Positions 18,061-25,733 of a DNA stretch of 64,000 nucleotides are shown here, piece by piece. The position numbers and the translations under genes are program-made. The notes under the pieces were generated by a model. The model had not been told where the DNA came from, did no database searches, and saw nothing but the letters and a program-made list of their open reading frames with translations. The DNA comes from RYN-230 sp963841695. GTDB lineage: Bacteria > Actinomycetota > Actinomycetes > Streptosporangiales > Streptosporangiaceae. Position 1 is the first letter of the stretch. Each line of letters opens with the position of its first letter. The stretch lies in NCBI GenBank assembly GCA_963841695.1, contig CAWJDQ010000010.1, forward strand, positions 137,925 through 201,924, in the 5' to 3' direction.

Positions 18061-18879
18061 TCAGCCCGCGGCGGGACCGAACACGTCGGGGCGGCGGTGC
18101 TGCAGGCACGGCAGCGAGTCCCGGACTTTCGCGGTCAGCGCGGTGTCCACCTCGCCGACCCCGACCCCCGGGAAGGGGCCCAGGTCCAGCCGGACGGTGC
18201 CCATCGGGTCAACCAGCATGCTGCGGCCGATCCCGGTCGGGGCGCGGGTCCGCGGCGACTCCGGGTCGGGCACCTGTCCCGCGGCCGCCACCCAGACCGT
18301 GTTCTCGATCGCGCGGGCCCGGACCAGGGTGACCCAGTGCTCCTCCTTGAACAGGCCGGCCGCCCAGGCGGCCGGGACCACGAGGAGGTCGGCGCCCTCG
18401 GCCACGAGGCAGCGGGCCAGCTCGGGGAAGCGGATGTCATAGCAGGTCAGCAGCCCCACGCGGAGGCCCGCGAGATCGGCGACGACCGGGCTGTCGCCCG
18501 GGGCGACCACCGTGGACTCCGTCTCGCCGAGTGAGTCGAACAGGTGGATCTTGCGGTACGCCGCGACGCGCTGGCCGGCCGCGTCGTAGCCGACCGCGGT
18601 GTTGTAGACCCGGCCGTCCGGCGCGGGCTCGAACACCCCGGCGACCAGGGCCACCCCCGTCCCGCGGGCAGCGGCGGCCAGTCCCGCGCCGAACGGCCCG
18701 TCCAGCGGCTCGGCCACGGCCGGCAGGTCGGTGCCGAACCGGGCCTGGGCCGCCTCCGGGAACACGGCCAGTGCCGCGCCGCCCCGGGCGGCCGCCTCGA
18801 GCGCCCCGCGGACCCGGGTCAGGTTCACCGCCGGGTCGGGGCTGACCGGCAGCTGGCCGAGTGCGATCGCAGTCCGCAT
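18061..18879 (-). CDS. Carbon-nitrogen hydrolase, omega-amidase/nitrilase family
   Basis: 272 residues from ATG 18879. The catalytic triad is visible: Glu42 (VFPEAAQAR), Lys110 (AYRKIHLFD) and Cys146 (LLTCYDIRFPE). The YRKIHLFD and CYDIRFPE motifs resemble Nit2/omega-amidases, which hydrolyse 2-oxoglutaramate or 2-oxosuccinamate to 2-oxo acids and ammonia. It diverges from an aminotransferase of kynurenine/glutamine-transaminase type, the classical partner in the glutaminase II route, so a joint function is likely. An in-frame start 32 codons upstream would run into the partner's promoter and is rejected. Confidence 0.85.
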   Translation of the reverse strand: MRTAIALGQLPVSPDPAVNLTRVRGALEAAARGGAALAVFPEAAQARFGTDLPAVAEPLDGPFGAGLAAAARGTGVALVAGVFEPAPDGRVYNTAVGYDAAGQRVAAYRKIHLFDSLGETESTVVAPGDSPVVADLAGLRVGLLTCYDIRFPELARCLVAEGADLLVVPAAWAAGLFKEEHWVTLVRARAIENTVWVAAAGQVPDPESPRTRAPTGIGRSMLVDPMGTVRLDLGPFPGVGVGEVDTALTAKVRDSLPCLQHRRPDVFGPAAG

Positions 18880-18962
18880 GAGCGCAGCGTAATTCACCCG
18901 GGCGCGGCGCAGGGACCCGCTGGCCAGCGACGGCCGCACGGCCTGTGTGATCTCATGGCGGT

Positions 18963-20126
18963 GTGGACCGACCATTGCTGAACCGCCAGCTCGCCGGCAT
19001 GGGCACGACGATCTTCGCCGAGATGTCGGCGCTGGCCCTGACGACCGGGTCGGTCAACCTCGGCCAGGGCTTCCCGGACACCGACGGCCCGGCCGAGATC
19101 GCCGCCGCGGCCGCCGCGGCCATCCTGGAAGGGCGGGGCAACCAGTACCCGCCGGGCCCGGGCATTCCCGAGCTGCGGCACGCGGTCGCCGCCCACCAGA
19201 AGCGCTTCTACGGCGTGGACGTCGACCCCGACCGCGAGGTCCTGGTCACCGCGGGCGCCACCGAGGCGATCGCGGCCGCGCTGATCGCGCTCCTCGAGCC
19301 GGGCGACGAGGCCATCGCGTTCGAGCCCTACTACGACTCCTACGCCGCCTGCGTGGCCATGGCGGGCGCCACCCGGATCCCGGTCACCCTGCGGCCGCCC
19401 GGGTTCCGCCCCGACCTCGGGGCCCTCCGGGCCGCGATTACCCCGCGCACCCGGCTCCTGCTGCTGAACACGCCGCACAACCCGACCGGGGCGGTGTTCA
19501 CCCGGGCCGAGCTCACCGGGATCGCGGCGCTGGCCCGCGAGCACGACCTGCTGGTGGTCTCCGACGAGGTGTACGAGCACCTCGTGTTCGAGGGTGAGCA
19601 CATCCCCATCGCCACCCTTCCGGGCATGCGCGAGCGCACCGTCACGATCAGCTCTGCGGCCAAGACGTTCTCGTTCACCGGCTGGAAGATCGGCTGGGTG
19701 ACCGGCACCCCGGAGCTGGTGACCGCGGTGCGCACCGTCAAGCAGTTCCTCACCTACGTGACCGGCGGGCCGTTCCAGTACGCGGTGGCCCAGGCGCTCG
19801 CCCTCCCCGACTCCTACTTCGCGTCGGTCAGCGCCGATCTGCAGGCCAAGCGCGATGTGCTCTGCGCGGGCCTGGCCGACGTGGGTTTCGAGGTGTTCCG
19901 GCCGGCCGGCACGTACTTCGTGACCACGGACGTCCGGTCGCTGGGCGAGACCGACGGGATGGAGTTCTGCCGGGAACTGCCGGCCCGGGCGGGGGTGGTC
20001 GCGATCCCGAGCTCCGTGTTCTACGACACCGACGCGGGCCGGTCCCAGGTCAGGTTCGCCTTCTGCAAGAAGCCGGAGGTGCTGCGCGAGGCGCTGGCCC
20101 GCCTGGCGCGGCGCGGCCTTGGCTAG
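18963..20126 (+). CDS. Class I/II aminotransferase, KAT/GTK or DapC-like
   Basis: 387 residues. PLP lysine in ISSAAKTFSFTGWKIGW, asparagine motif NTPHNPTGAVF, and the N-terminal VNLGQGFPD loop typical of kynurenine/glutamine transaminase K and of actinobacterial N-succinyldiaminopimelate aminotransferases. The sequence alone does not separate these. Divergence from an omega-amidase favours transamination of glutamine or methionine with subsequent deamidation. The GTG start at 18963 has only a weak ribosome site. The 3' end overlaps the serpin start by eight bases. Confidence 0.87.
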   Translation: MDRPLLNRQLAGMGTTIFAEMSALALTTGSVNLGQGFPDTDGPAEIAAAAAAAILEGRGNQYPPGPGIPELRHAVAAHQKRFYGVDVDPDREVLVTAGATEAIAAALIALLEPGDEAIAFEPYYDSYAACVAMAGATRIPVTLRPPGFRPDLGALRAAITPRTRLLLLNTPHNPTGAVFTRAELTGIAALAREHDLLVVSDEVYEHLVFEGEHIPIATLPGMRERTVTISSAAKTFSFTGWKIGWVTGTPELVTAVRTVKQFLTYVTGGPFQYAVAQALALPDSYFASVSADLQAKRDVLCAGLADVGFEVFRPAGTYFVTTDVRSLGETDGMEFCRELPARAGVVAIPSSVFYDTDAGRSQVRFAFCKKPEVLREALARLARRGLG

Positions 20127-21273
20127 CGGCCCGGTTCCTGGCCACGGGGCCGCCGGCGACCTGGCGGCGCCGGGCGACGATGCGTTCGGGGCGGATCTCT
20201 ACGCCCGGCTGCCCGCGGCGGGGAACCTGGTCTTCTCCCCGGCCAGCATCGCGACCGCGCTGCGCCTGGTGCTGCCCGGGGCCCGGGGCGAGACGGCGGC
20301 CCAGATCGCGGCGGCGCTGCACCTGGCCAGCCCGGACGACGCCCGGCCGGCCCTGGAGGCCGTCTCGGCGCTGCTGGAGGACCTGGCCGCCGGTGACCTC
20401 ACGCTCCGCGCGCCGAACAGCATGTGGGTGCAGTCAGGCCTGCCGCTGGAGCCCGCCTTCACCGCGGCGCTGGCCGCCGCCGCGGCCGTCACCGTGCGCG
20501 ACGCCGACTTCCGCCGGGCCGCGGACCAGGCCCGCCAGGAGATCAACCAGTTCATCGCGGACCAGACCGCGGGCAAGATCACCGGGTTGCTCGGCCCAGG
20601 CGTGGTCGGGGCCGGCACGAGCCTGGTGCTGGCCAGCGCGGTGTACCTGAAAGCCGCCTGGGCCCACCCGTTCCCGGCCGGTGCCACCCAGGACGCGCCC
20701 TTCTACCCGGCCCCGGGCCGCCAGGTCATGGCATCCACCATGCGGCTCCAGAGCAGGCTGCGCTACCTGCGCGGGGACGGCTACCAGGCGGTCGAGCTGC
20801 CCTACGCCGGCACCCGGCTGGCCATGGTCATCGTTCTCCCGGACACCGGGACCGGCCCCGTTTCCGCCGGGCCGGCGGGCGCTGGCCTGGGCGGCCTGCT
20901 GGCCGGGCTGGCGCCACGGCAGGTCAGCCTGGCCCTGCCGGTCTTCCGGATCACCAGCGGATTCGGGCTGCGCCCCGTGCTGGCCGCGCTGGGCATGCCG
21001 CAGGCGTTCAGCGCGGACGCGGACTTCAGCGGCATCACCACCGCCCAGCGGCTGCGCGTCGACGAGGTGGTGCACCAGGCCTTTATCGACGTGAACGAGC
21101 AGGGCACCGAGGCGGCGGCCGCCACCGCGGTGGTGATGACGGCGGCCGCGCGGTTCGCCGGCGAGCCGCCGGTGGAGGTGATCGCCGACCGCCCGTTCCT
21201 GTTCGTGATCACCGACCCCGGCAGCGGGCTGCCGCTGTTCCTCGGCCGCGTGACCGACCCGACCGCGGCCTGA
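20119..21273 (+). CDS. Serpin (I4 family serine protease inhibitor)
   Basis: 384 residues, full serpin fold length. Conserved segments: NLVFSPASIATALRLVLPGA near the start, VYLKAAWAHPF, VDEVVHQAFIDVNEQGTEAA, and DRPFLFVITD at the C-terminus. The reactive-centre hinge NEQGTEAAAATAV (residues 326-338) has the small residues needed for loop insertion, so this should be an inhibitory serpin. Counting from the conserved P17 Glu places P1 near Ala344/Ala345 just before an Arg, suggesting elastase- or subtilisin-like targets. No signal peptide is seen, so it is probably intracellular. TTG 20119 overlaps the upstream stop; the exact start is uncertain. Confidence 0.92.
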   Translation: MASGPVPGHGAAGDLAAPGDDAFGADLYARLPAAGNLVFSPASIATALRLVLPGARGETAAQIAAALHLASPDDARPALEAVSALLEDLAAGDLTLRAPNSMWVQSGLPLEPAFTAALAAAAAVTVRDADFRRAADQARQEINQFIADQTAGKITGLLGPGVVGAGTSLVLASAVYLKAAWAHPFPAGATQDAPFYPAPGRQVMASTMRLQSRLRYLRGDGYQAVELPYAGTRLAMVIVLPDTGTGPVSAGPAGAGLGGLLAGLAPRQVSLALPVFRITSGFGLRPVLAALGMPQAFSADADFSGITTAQRLRVDEVVHQAFIDVNEQGTEAAAATAVVMTAAARFAGEPPVEVIADRPFLFVITDPGSGLPLFLGRVTDPTAA

Positions 21274-21396
21274 CCGCTCCTGGCCGGACCGCGCGTGGCC
21301 TGACGGGGCCTGGCCTGACGGGGCTGGCCGGGCCAGCGGCCTCACCGGGGCTGGCCGGGGCTGGCCGCGGGGCGCGCTGGCTGCGAAACTGGGCCT

Positions 21397-21750
21397 ATGC
21401 GACCAGACGGACTGCATCATGTTTCCCTCAACGTCCGTGACGTCCCGGCAGCGCTGGACTTCTACACGCGCGTGCTCGGCCTGACCGAGCGGGCCGACCG
21501 GCCGGACTTCAGCTTCGGCGGGGCCTGGCTCGATGCCGGGGGCCAGCAGATCCACCTCATCGAGGCGGACGCGCCGCCGCCGCTGGGCCAGCATTTCGCG
21601 CTGGCGGTGACCGACCTGGACGCGGCCGTGACCGAGCTGCGCGGCCTGGGGGTCGCGATCACCGACCCGGTGAAGGTGGGCACGGGACGCCAGTCGTTCC
21701 TGGAGGACCCGGCCGGGAACCGGGTCGAGCTGCAGGAGCCGGGACGCTGA
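21397..21750 (+). CDS. VOC family (glyoxalase/dioxygenase fold) protein
   Basis: 117 residues with the beta-alpha-beta-beta-beta halves typical of vicinal-oxygen-chelate proteins: HHVSLNVRDVPAALDFYTRV at the start, HFALAVTDLDAAVTEL in the middle and FLEDPAGNRVELQE at the end. Candidate metal ligands are His8, His66 and the Glu of VELQE. Substrate cannot be predicted. The ATG at 21397 is followed by a frame with strong GC third positions. The gap before it (21274-21396) contains only short GGCCTGACGGG-type direct repeats. Confidence 0.85.
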   Translation: MRPDGLHHVSLNVRDVPAALDFYTRVLGLTERADRPDFSFGGAWLDAGGQQIHLIEADAPPPLGQHFALAVTDLDAAVTELRGLGVAITDPVKVGTGRQSFLEDPAGNRVELQEPGR

Positions 21751-21831
21751 GCCCGGTGCCCGCACTACCGCCTAGACGCCTGCGACCAGCGAAAACCGGC
21801 ATTTCGGGACTCCCGGCGCTAGCCTGAGCCC

Positions 21832-22398
21832 GTGCTCCCCCTCGTCCTCGTCGCGATCTCGGTTGGCCTGTCCAACCTGGCGGCGGCGATCGGCATCGGC
21901 TTCGGCGGCGTGACCGCCCGGACGCGCATCCGGGTCGGGCTGACCTTCGGTGTGTTCGAGGCGGGCATGCCCATCGTCGGTCTCGTCCTCGGGGCCGGCC
22001 TGGCCACCGGGATCGGCCACCTGGCCCGCTGGATCGGCGCCGCCGTGCTGATCGCGATCGGCGTCGTCACCGTGATCCAGGCCTGGCGCCAGCCCCCGGA
22101 GGACGCCGCCGGCGAGCGCTCGCCGGGACGGCCGCATCACACGGACAGCCTGGGCCGGCTGATCATCAGCGCGTTCGCGCTCAGCCTGGACAACCTCGCG
22201 GCCGGCTTCGCGCTCGGCACCCTGCACGTGGGCGTGGCGGAGGGGGCCATCGTGATCGGGGCGGTGAGCGTCGTGCTGTCCCTGGCCGGCCTGGAACTGG
22301 GCGGCCGGATCGGCACCCGGGCGGGCCGCCGGGGCGAGCAGATCGGCGGCGCGATCCTGGTCGGCGTGGGCGTGGCCCTCGCCGCTGGGGTCATCTAA
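21832..22398 (+). CDS. MntP-like manganese efflux / TerC-type small membrane exporter
   Basis: 188 residues, six predicted membrane helices in two related halves, each opening with a LSN/LDN-LAA motif (VGLSNLAAAIGIGFGG near residue 11 and FALSLDNLAAGFALG near residue 115). This matches MntP (UPF0059), where both positions carry functional Asp; the first is Asn here, the second keeps Asp. Manganese export is the family role. No Mn riboswitch (yybP-ykoY) is evident in the 81-base leader. Start GTG 21832 fits the first helix. Confidence 0.8.
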   Translation: MLPLVLVAISVGLSNLAAAIGIGFGGVTARTRIRVGLTFGVFEAGMPIVGLVLGAGLATGIGHLARWIGAAVLIAIGVVTVIQAWRQPPEDAAGERSPGRPHHTDSLGRLIISAFALSLDNLAAGFALGTLHVGVAEGAIVIGAVSVVLSLAGLELGGRIGTRAGRRGEQIGGAILVGVGVALAAGVI

Positions 22399-22426
22399 CG
22401 GGCTCATCTCACCGGGTCCTTCCCGG

Positions 22427-22618
22427 TTACTCCGCCACGCGGAGGGCTTGTTTCGGGCAGGACGCGACCGCGCTGCGGACCGCGCCGGCCAGGCCGGCCG
22501 GCACCTCAGCCGCCAGGATATGCAGGTAGTCCTCGTCGTCCAGGTCGAAGATCTCCGGGGCCAGCCCGGCGCACACCCCGTTGGCCTCGCACCGGTCCCG
22601 GTCAACCGCCACCCGCAT
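22427..22618 (-). CDS. 3Fe-4S ferredoxin, P450-associated type
   Basis: 63 residues with Cys10, Cys16 and Cys54 (DRCEANGVCAGLAPEIF ... ASCPKQAL). The missing second cysteine between Cys10 and Cys16 leaves three ligands, giving a 3Fe-4S cluster as in Streptomyces SuaB/SoyB-type ferredoxins that feed cytochrome P450s. No P450 is adjacent. It diverges from the methyltransferase gene; a ribosome site (GAGGAGGGATCGCG) precedes ATG 22618. Confidence 0.92.
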   Translation of the reverse strand: MRVAVDRDRCEANGVCAGLAPEIFDLDDEDYLHILAAEVPAGLAGAVRSAVASCPKQALRVAE

Positions 22619-22717
22619 CGCGATCCCTCCTCGCCCGCCAGCCGTGCCCCCGCTACGCGTTTACGGTAGTACCGCAGCCGAGCAGGTCCCGGGAGTCCCG
22701 GGCGGAAAGGTGGCGGG

Positions 22718-23401
22718 ATGACGACGGTCCCGGACGCGGCCCCGATGGCCGCCGCGCTGCGGCAGGCGGCCGAGGCGGCCAAGGGGTTCATGCCTCCCGC
22801 GGAAGGCCTGGCGCTGTACCGGACCGCCGCCGCCTACGCCCCGCGCGGGCCCGTGGTGGAGATCGGCACCTACTGCGGCAAGTCCACGATCTACCTGGCC
22901 GCCGCGGCCCAGCAGGCGGATCAGCTGGTGGTCACGGTGGACCATCACCACGGTTCGGAAGAGAACCAGCCCGGCTGGGAGTACCACGACGCCGCGCTGG
23001 TGGACACCCGGACCGGGCGGCTGGACACGCTGCCGCACTTCCGCGCCACGCTCGCGGCGGCCGGCCTGGAGTCGCAGGTCATCGCCGTGGTGGGCCGGTC
23101 GGCCCAGGTCGCGGGGCTGTGGCGGACGCCGCTGGGCATGCTGTTCATCGACGGCGGGCACACCGACGCCGCGGCCCAGGCGGACTACGCGAGCTGGTCG
23201 CCGTGGGTCACCCGCGGCGGCGCGCTGGCCATCCACGATGTGTTCCCCGACCCGGCGGACGGCGGCCAGGCGCCCCACCGGATCTATCAGCAGGCCCTGG
23301 CGTCGGGGGAGTTCGCCGATGTCGCCGCCTACGGATCGTTGCGGGTCCTGGAACGCACCGCCGGCGGCCCTGCGCTGACCCCGGCGGGGGTCCAGCGCTG
23401 A
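22718..23401 (+). CDS. Class I SAM-dependent methyltransferase (Methyltransf_24 type)
   Basis: 227 residues. SAM motif I VVEIGTYCGKSTIYLA at residues 46-61 and the FIDGGHT motif at 143-149, typical of small-molecule or sugar O-methyltransferases that use an acidic/His metal pair. ATG 22718 follows GGAAAGGTGGCGGG. It faces the terpenoid-cyclase-fold gene across a shared terminator and may belong to the same glycan/lipid cluster. Acceptor unknown. Confidence 0.87.
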   Translation: MTTVPDAAPMAAALRQAAEAAKGFMPPAEGLALYRTAAAYAPRGPVVEIGTYCGKSTIYLAAAAQQADQLVVTVDHHHGSEENQPGWEYHDAALVDTRTGRLDTLPHFRATLAAAGLESQVIAVVGRSAQVAGLWRTPLGMLFIDGGHTDAAAQADYASWSPWVTRGGALAIHDVFPDPADGGQAPHRIYQQALASGEFADVAAYGSLRVLERTAGGPALTPAGVQR

Positions 23402-23403
23402 CG

Positions 23404-23467
23404 TTTCCCGCGTGACGTGCGCTTCGCGGGGTGTTTTGCCCGTTTTAGGCGCACGGCCCGCGGGAAA
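23404..23467. terminator. Convergent hairpin after the methyltransferase
   Basis: Arms 23404-23422 and 23449-23467 pair over 19 bases with one three-base internal bulge. The hairpin starts three bases after the stop at 23401, before the convergent gene ending at 23582. Confidence 0.7.
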
Positions 23468-23581
23468 AGTGGGCAGGAGTGGCCAGTGTGACTGGCGGGA
23501 TCTGCAACGGCGGGCCGCCGGGCCGCGGGGCGCAGCCTCAGCGTCACGGGAGGGGTCAGCCGCTGCCGGGGTGGAACCCCG

Positions 23582-24958
23582 TCACCGCGGGGGCGGGCAG
23601 CCGCAGGGCGTGGCCCCGTCCGCCGTGGCCCCGTCCGCCGCGGCCCCATCCCCAGTGGCCCCATCCCCAGTGGCCCCGTCCGCCGCGGCCCCATCCCCAG
23701 TGGCCCCGTCCGCCGCGGCCCCATCCCCAGTGGCCCCATCCCCAGTGGCCCCGACCGCCGCGGCCGCGTCCCCAGCGGCCCCATCCGCCGCGGGCGCCGC
23801 GGGCGCCCCGTCCGCCGCGGGCGCCGCCGCCGCGGGCGCCGCCGCCGCGGGCAGGTCGCGGAACAGGCCCGAGCCCGGGGTGGCCCGGGACAGGGCGTCC
23901 GCGGCCAGGATCATGGCCGCCGCGGTCCAGCTGCTCCGCTCGGCCGGGAAGTGCGCCTGGTCCACGTACTGCCAGCCGGTCCAGTACCCGCCGCCGGGGT
24001 CGCGAAGGTGCTGGACCTCCCGGAACACGTCCAGCGCCCGGCCGGAGTCCCCGACGGCGTCAAGCGCCATGACCAGCTCGCAGGTTTCCGCCCCGGTGAC
24101 CCACGGCTCGTCGCTCACGCAGCGCACCCCCAGGCCGGGCACCACGAACTCCGCCCAGCCCGACTCGAGCCGGGCCCGGCCGGCCGCCCCGCGCACCGGG
24201 CCGGCCAGCACCGGGTAGTACCAGTCCATCGAGAACCGGCTCTTGTCCGCGAACGCGCCGGGGTGGCAGGCCACCACGTGACCGAGCCGCCGGGCGGCCT
24301 GCTCCCAGCGCGGTTGCGGGTGGCCGGCCACCCTGGCCAGCCGGGCCGCGCACACCAGGCTCTGGTAGGTGCTGGCGCACCCGGTCAGCAGCGCGTACCG
24401 GGCCGGGGTCCCGTCCGCCGTCCGCTGCCAGACGATCTCGCCCCGCGGGAGCTGCAGGTCCAGCACGAACCCGATCGCCCGGCGCACCACCGGCCACATC
24501 TCGGCCAGGAACCGGGTGTCCCCGGTGAGCTGGAACTCGTGCCAGGTGCCGACCGCGACGTAGGCGGTCTGGTTGCTCTCGGCGGCGGCGTCGGTCACCA
24601 CCCCCGCCTCGGTCCGCTTGGGCCACGACCCGTCGGCCCGCTGGGTGTCCCGCAGCCAGCCGTAGGCGCGCCGGGCCGGCCCGGACAGCCCGCACACGGA
24701 CAGCGCCATCGCGCACTCGATGTGGTCCCAGGCGTCGGTGTGGCCGTCCGGCCAGCCGATCGCCCCGCACGGCTCCTGGAGGCCGGCGATGTGCCCGGCG
24801 GTGGCCAGGACTTCGGTCGCGGTCAGCACGCCCGGCAGCTCCGGCACCCCGGAATGGCGGAAAGTAGCGCCTCGGCCACGTTCCGGAGCCGGAGCGGAGC
24901 CGGCGGACTGCGGATGGCCATCGCTCACCGAGCCGGCCAGGAAGTCAGGCGATGGCAT
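23582..24958 (-). CDS. Terpenoid-cyclase-fold 'prenyltransferase' protein with repetitive C-terminus
   Basis: 458 residues. The central 330 have an alpha/alpha barrel pattern with repeating aromatic segments (GWLRDTQRADGSWPK, HIECAMALSVCG, GGGYWTGWQYVDQAHFP) as in squalene-cyclase/prenyltransferase-like proteins of actinomycetes. An Asp-rich cyclase motif such as DXDDTA is not visible, so cyclase activity is doubtful; a glycosidase-like six-hairpin role is an alternative. The last 90 residues are a low-complexity run of DGATG/DGAAA pentapeptides encoded by a 15-base tandem repeat. The stop lies just after a CGCPPP sequence. Overlapped by the next methyltransferase (24945-24958), so the two form an operon. 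Confidence 0.75.
   Translation of the reverse strand: MPSPDFLAGSVSDGHPQSAGSAPAPERGRGATFRHSGVPELPGVLTATEVLATAGHIAGLQEPCGAIGWPDGHTDAWDHIECAMALSVCGLSGPARRAYGWLRDTQRADGSWPKRTEAGVVTDAAAESNQTAYVAVGTWHEFQLTGDTRFLAEMWPVVRRAIGFVLDLQLPRGEIVWQRTADGTPARYALLTGCASTYQSLVCAARLARVAGHPQPRWEQAARRLGHVVACHPGAFADKSRFSMDWYYPVLAGPVRGAAGRARLESGWAEFVVPGLGVRCVSDEPWVTGAETCELVMALDAVGDSGRALDVFREVQHLRDPGGGYWTGWQYVDQAHFPAERSSWTAAAMILAADALSRATPGSGLFRDLPAAAAPAAAAPAADGAPAAPAADGAAGDAAAAVGATGDGATGDGAAADGATGDGAAADGATGDGATGDGAAADGATADGATPCGCPPPR
23611..23790. repeat. 15-base tandem repeat inside the prenyltransferase-like gene
   Basis: About a dozen imperfect copies of a 15-base unit read on the plus strand as GTGGCCCCRTCCSCM, giving a five-residue period (DGATG/DGAAA) in the minus-strand protein. 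The repeat has period 3n, so copy changes keep the frame and could vary tail length between strains. Confidence 0.85.
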
Positions 24959-25733
24959 GCGCCCGCTCAGCCGCGTGACCGGCCGGGACCGCGCCCGCGC
25001 CCGGGGCTGGCTCCGGGTGCGCGGGCAGCTTCTCCGCGTAGATGACGATGCTCTTGCCGATCAGCGGGTTCAGCGCCCGCTCGGCCAGCCGGGTCGCGGC
25101 CGGCTTCTTCATGATGTCCCAGACCAGCAGCCGGTGATACGCGCGAGCCAGCGGGTGATCATCGTCGTGCACGCCGACCGCGCACTTCAGCCACCAGTAC
25201 GGGGAGTGCAGGCCGTGCGCGTGATGATGCCCGCCGACCCGCAGCCCGGCCTGGGCCAGCTTGGTCTCCATCTCGGCCCGGGTGTAGATCCGCACGTGCC
25301 CGCCCGGGACGTTGTGGTAGTCGTCGGACAGCCGCCAGCAGATCCGCTCCGGCAGCCACGCGGGCACGGTCACCGCCACCTGCCCGCCGGGCCGCAGCAC
25401 CCGGGCGATCTCCCGCAGCGCCTGCCGGTCGTCCGGGATGTGCTCGAGTACCTCAGCCGCGATCACCCGGTCGAACGCGCCGTCGGGGAACGGCATCCGG
25501 GTCGCGTCCCCGCGCACGGCCCGGGCGCTGGCCCTGGCCGGGACCTCGCCGGCCTCGGCCATGGCCGCCACCATGCCGGCCACCGCGCGCAGTTCGCCCT
25601 CGTCCGCGTCCAGGGCCAGCACGGACGCGCCGCGGCGCAGCGCCTCGAACGCGTGCCGTCCCGCGCCGCAGCCCAGGTCGAGCACCCGGTCCCCGGCCCC
25701 GGCGGGCAGCCGGCTGAAGTCGACGGTCAGCAC
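24945..25733 (-). CDS. Class I SAM-dependent methyltransferase (UbiE/Rv3030-like)
   Basis: 262 residues. Motif I VLDLGCGAGRHAFEALRRG (residues 18-36), motif II around RGDATRMPFPDGAFD, and post-motif VLRPGGQVAVTVPAW. The C-terminal half has an aromatic, His-rich segment (YHNVPGGHVRIYTRAEM ... HHHAHGLHSPYWWLK) that probably forms the acceptor site. Start ATG 25733 overlaps the end of the glycosyltransferase gene by seven bases, so the pair is translationally coupled. Arrangement GT4-methyltransferase resembles polysaccharide/glycolipid tailoring loci such as the mycobacterial methylglucose lipopolysaccharide genes; that comparison is only by family. Confidence 0.85.
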   Translation of the reverse strand: MLTVDFSRLPAGAGDRVLDLGCGAGRHAFEALRRGASVLALDADEGELRAVAGMVAAMAEAGEVPARASARAVRGDATRMPFPDGAFDRVIAAEVLEHIPDDRQALREIARVLRPGGQVAVTVPAWLPERICWRLSDDYHNVPGGHVRIYTRAEMETKLAQAGLRVGGHHHAHGLHSPYWWLKCAVGVHDDDHPLARAYHRLLVWDIMKKPAATRLAERALNPLIGKSIVIYAEKLPAHPEPAPGAGAVPAGHAAERAHAIA

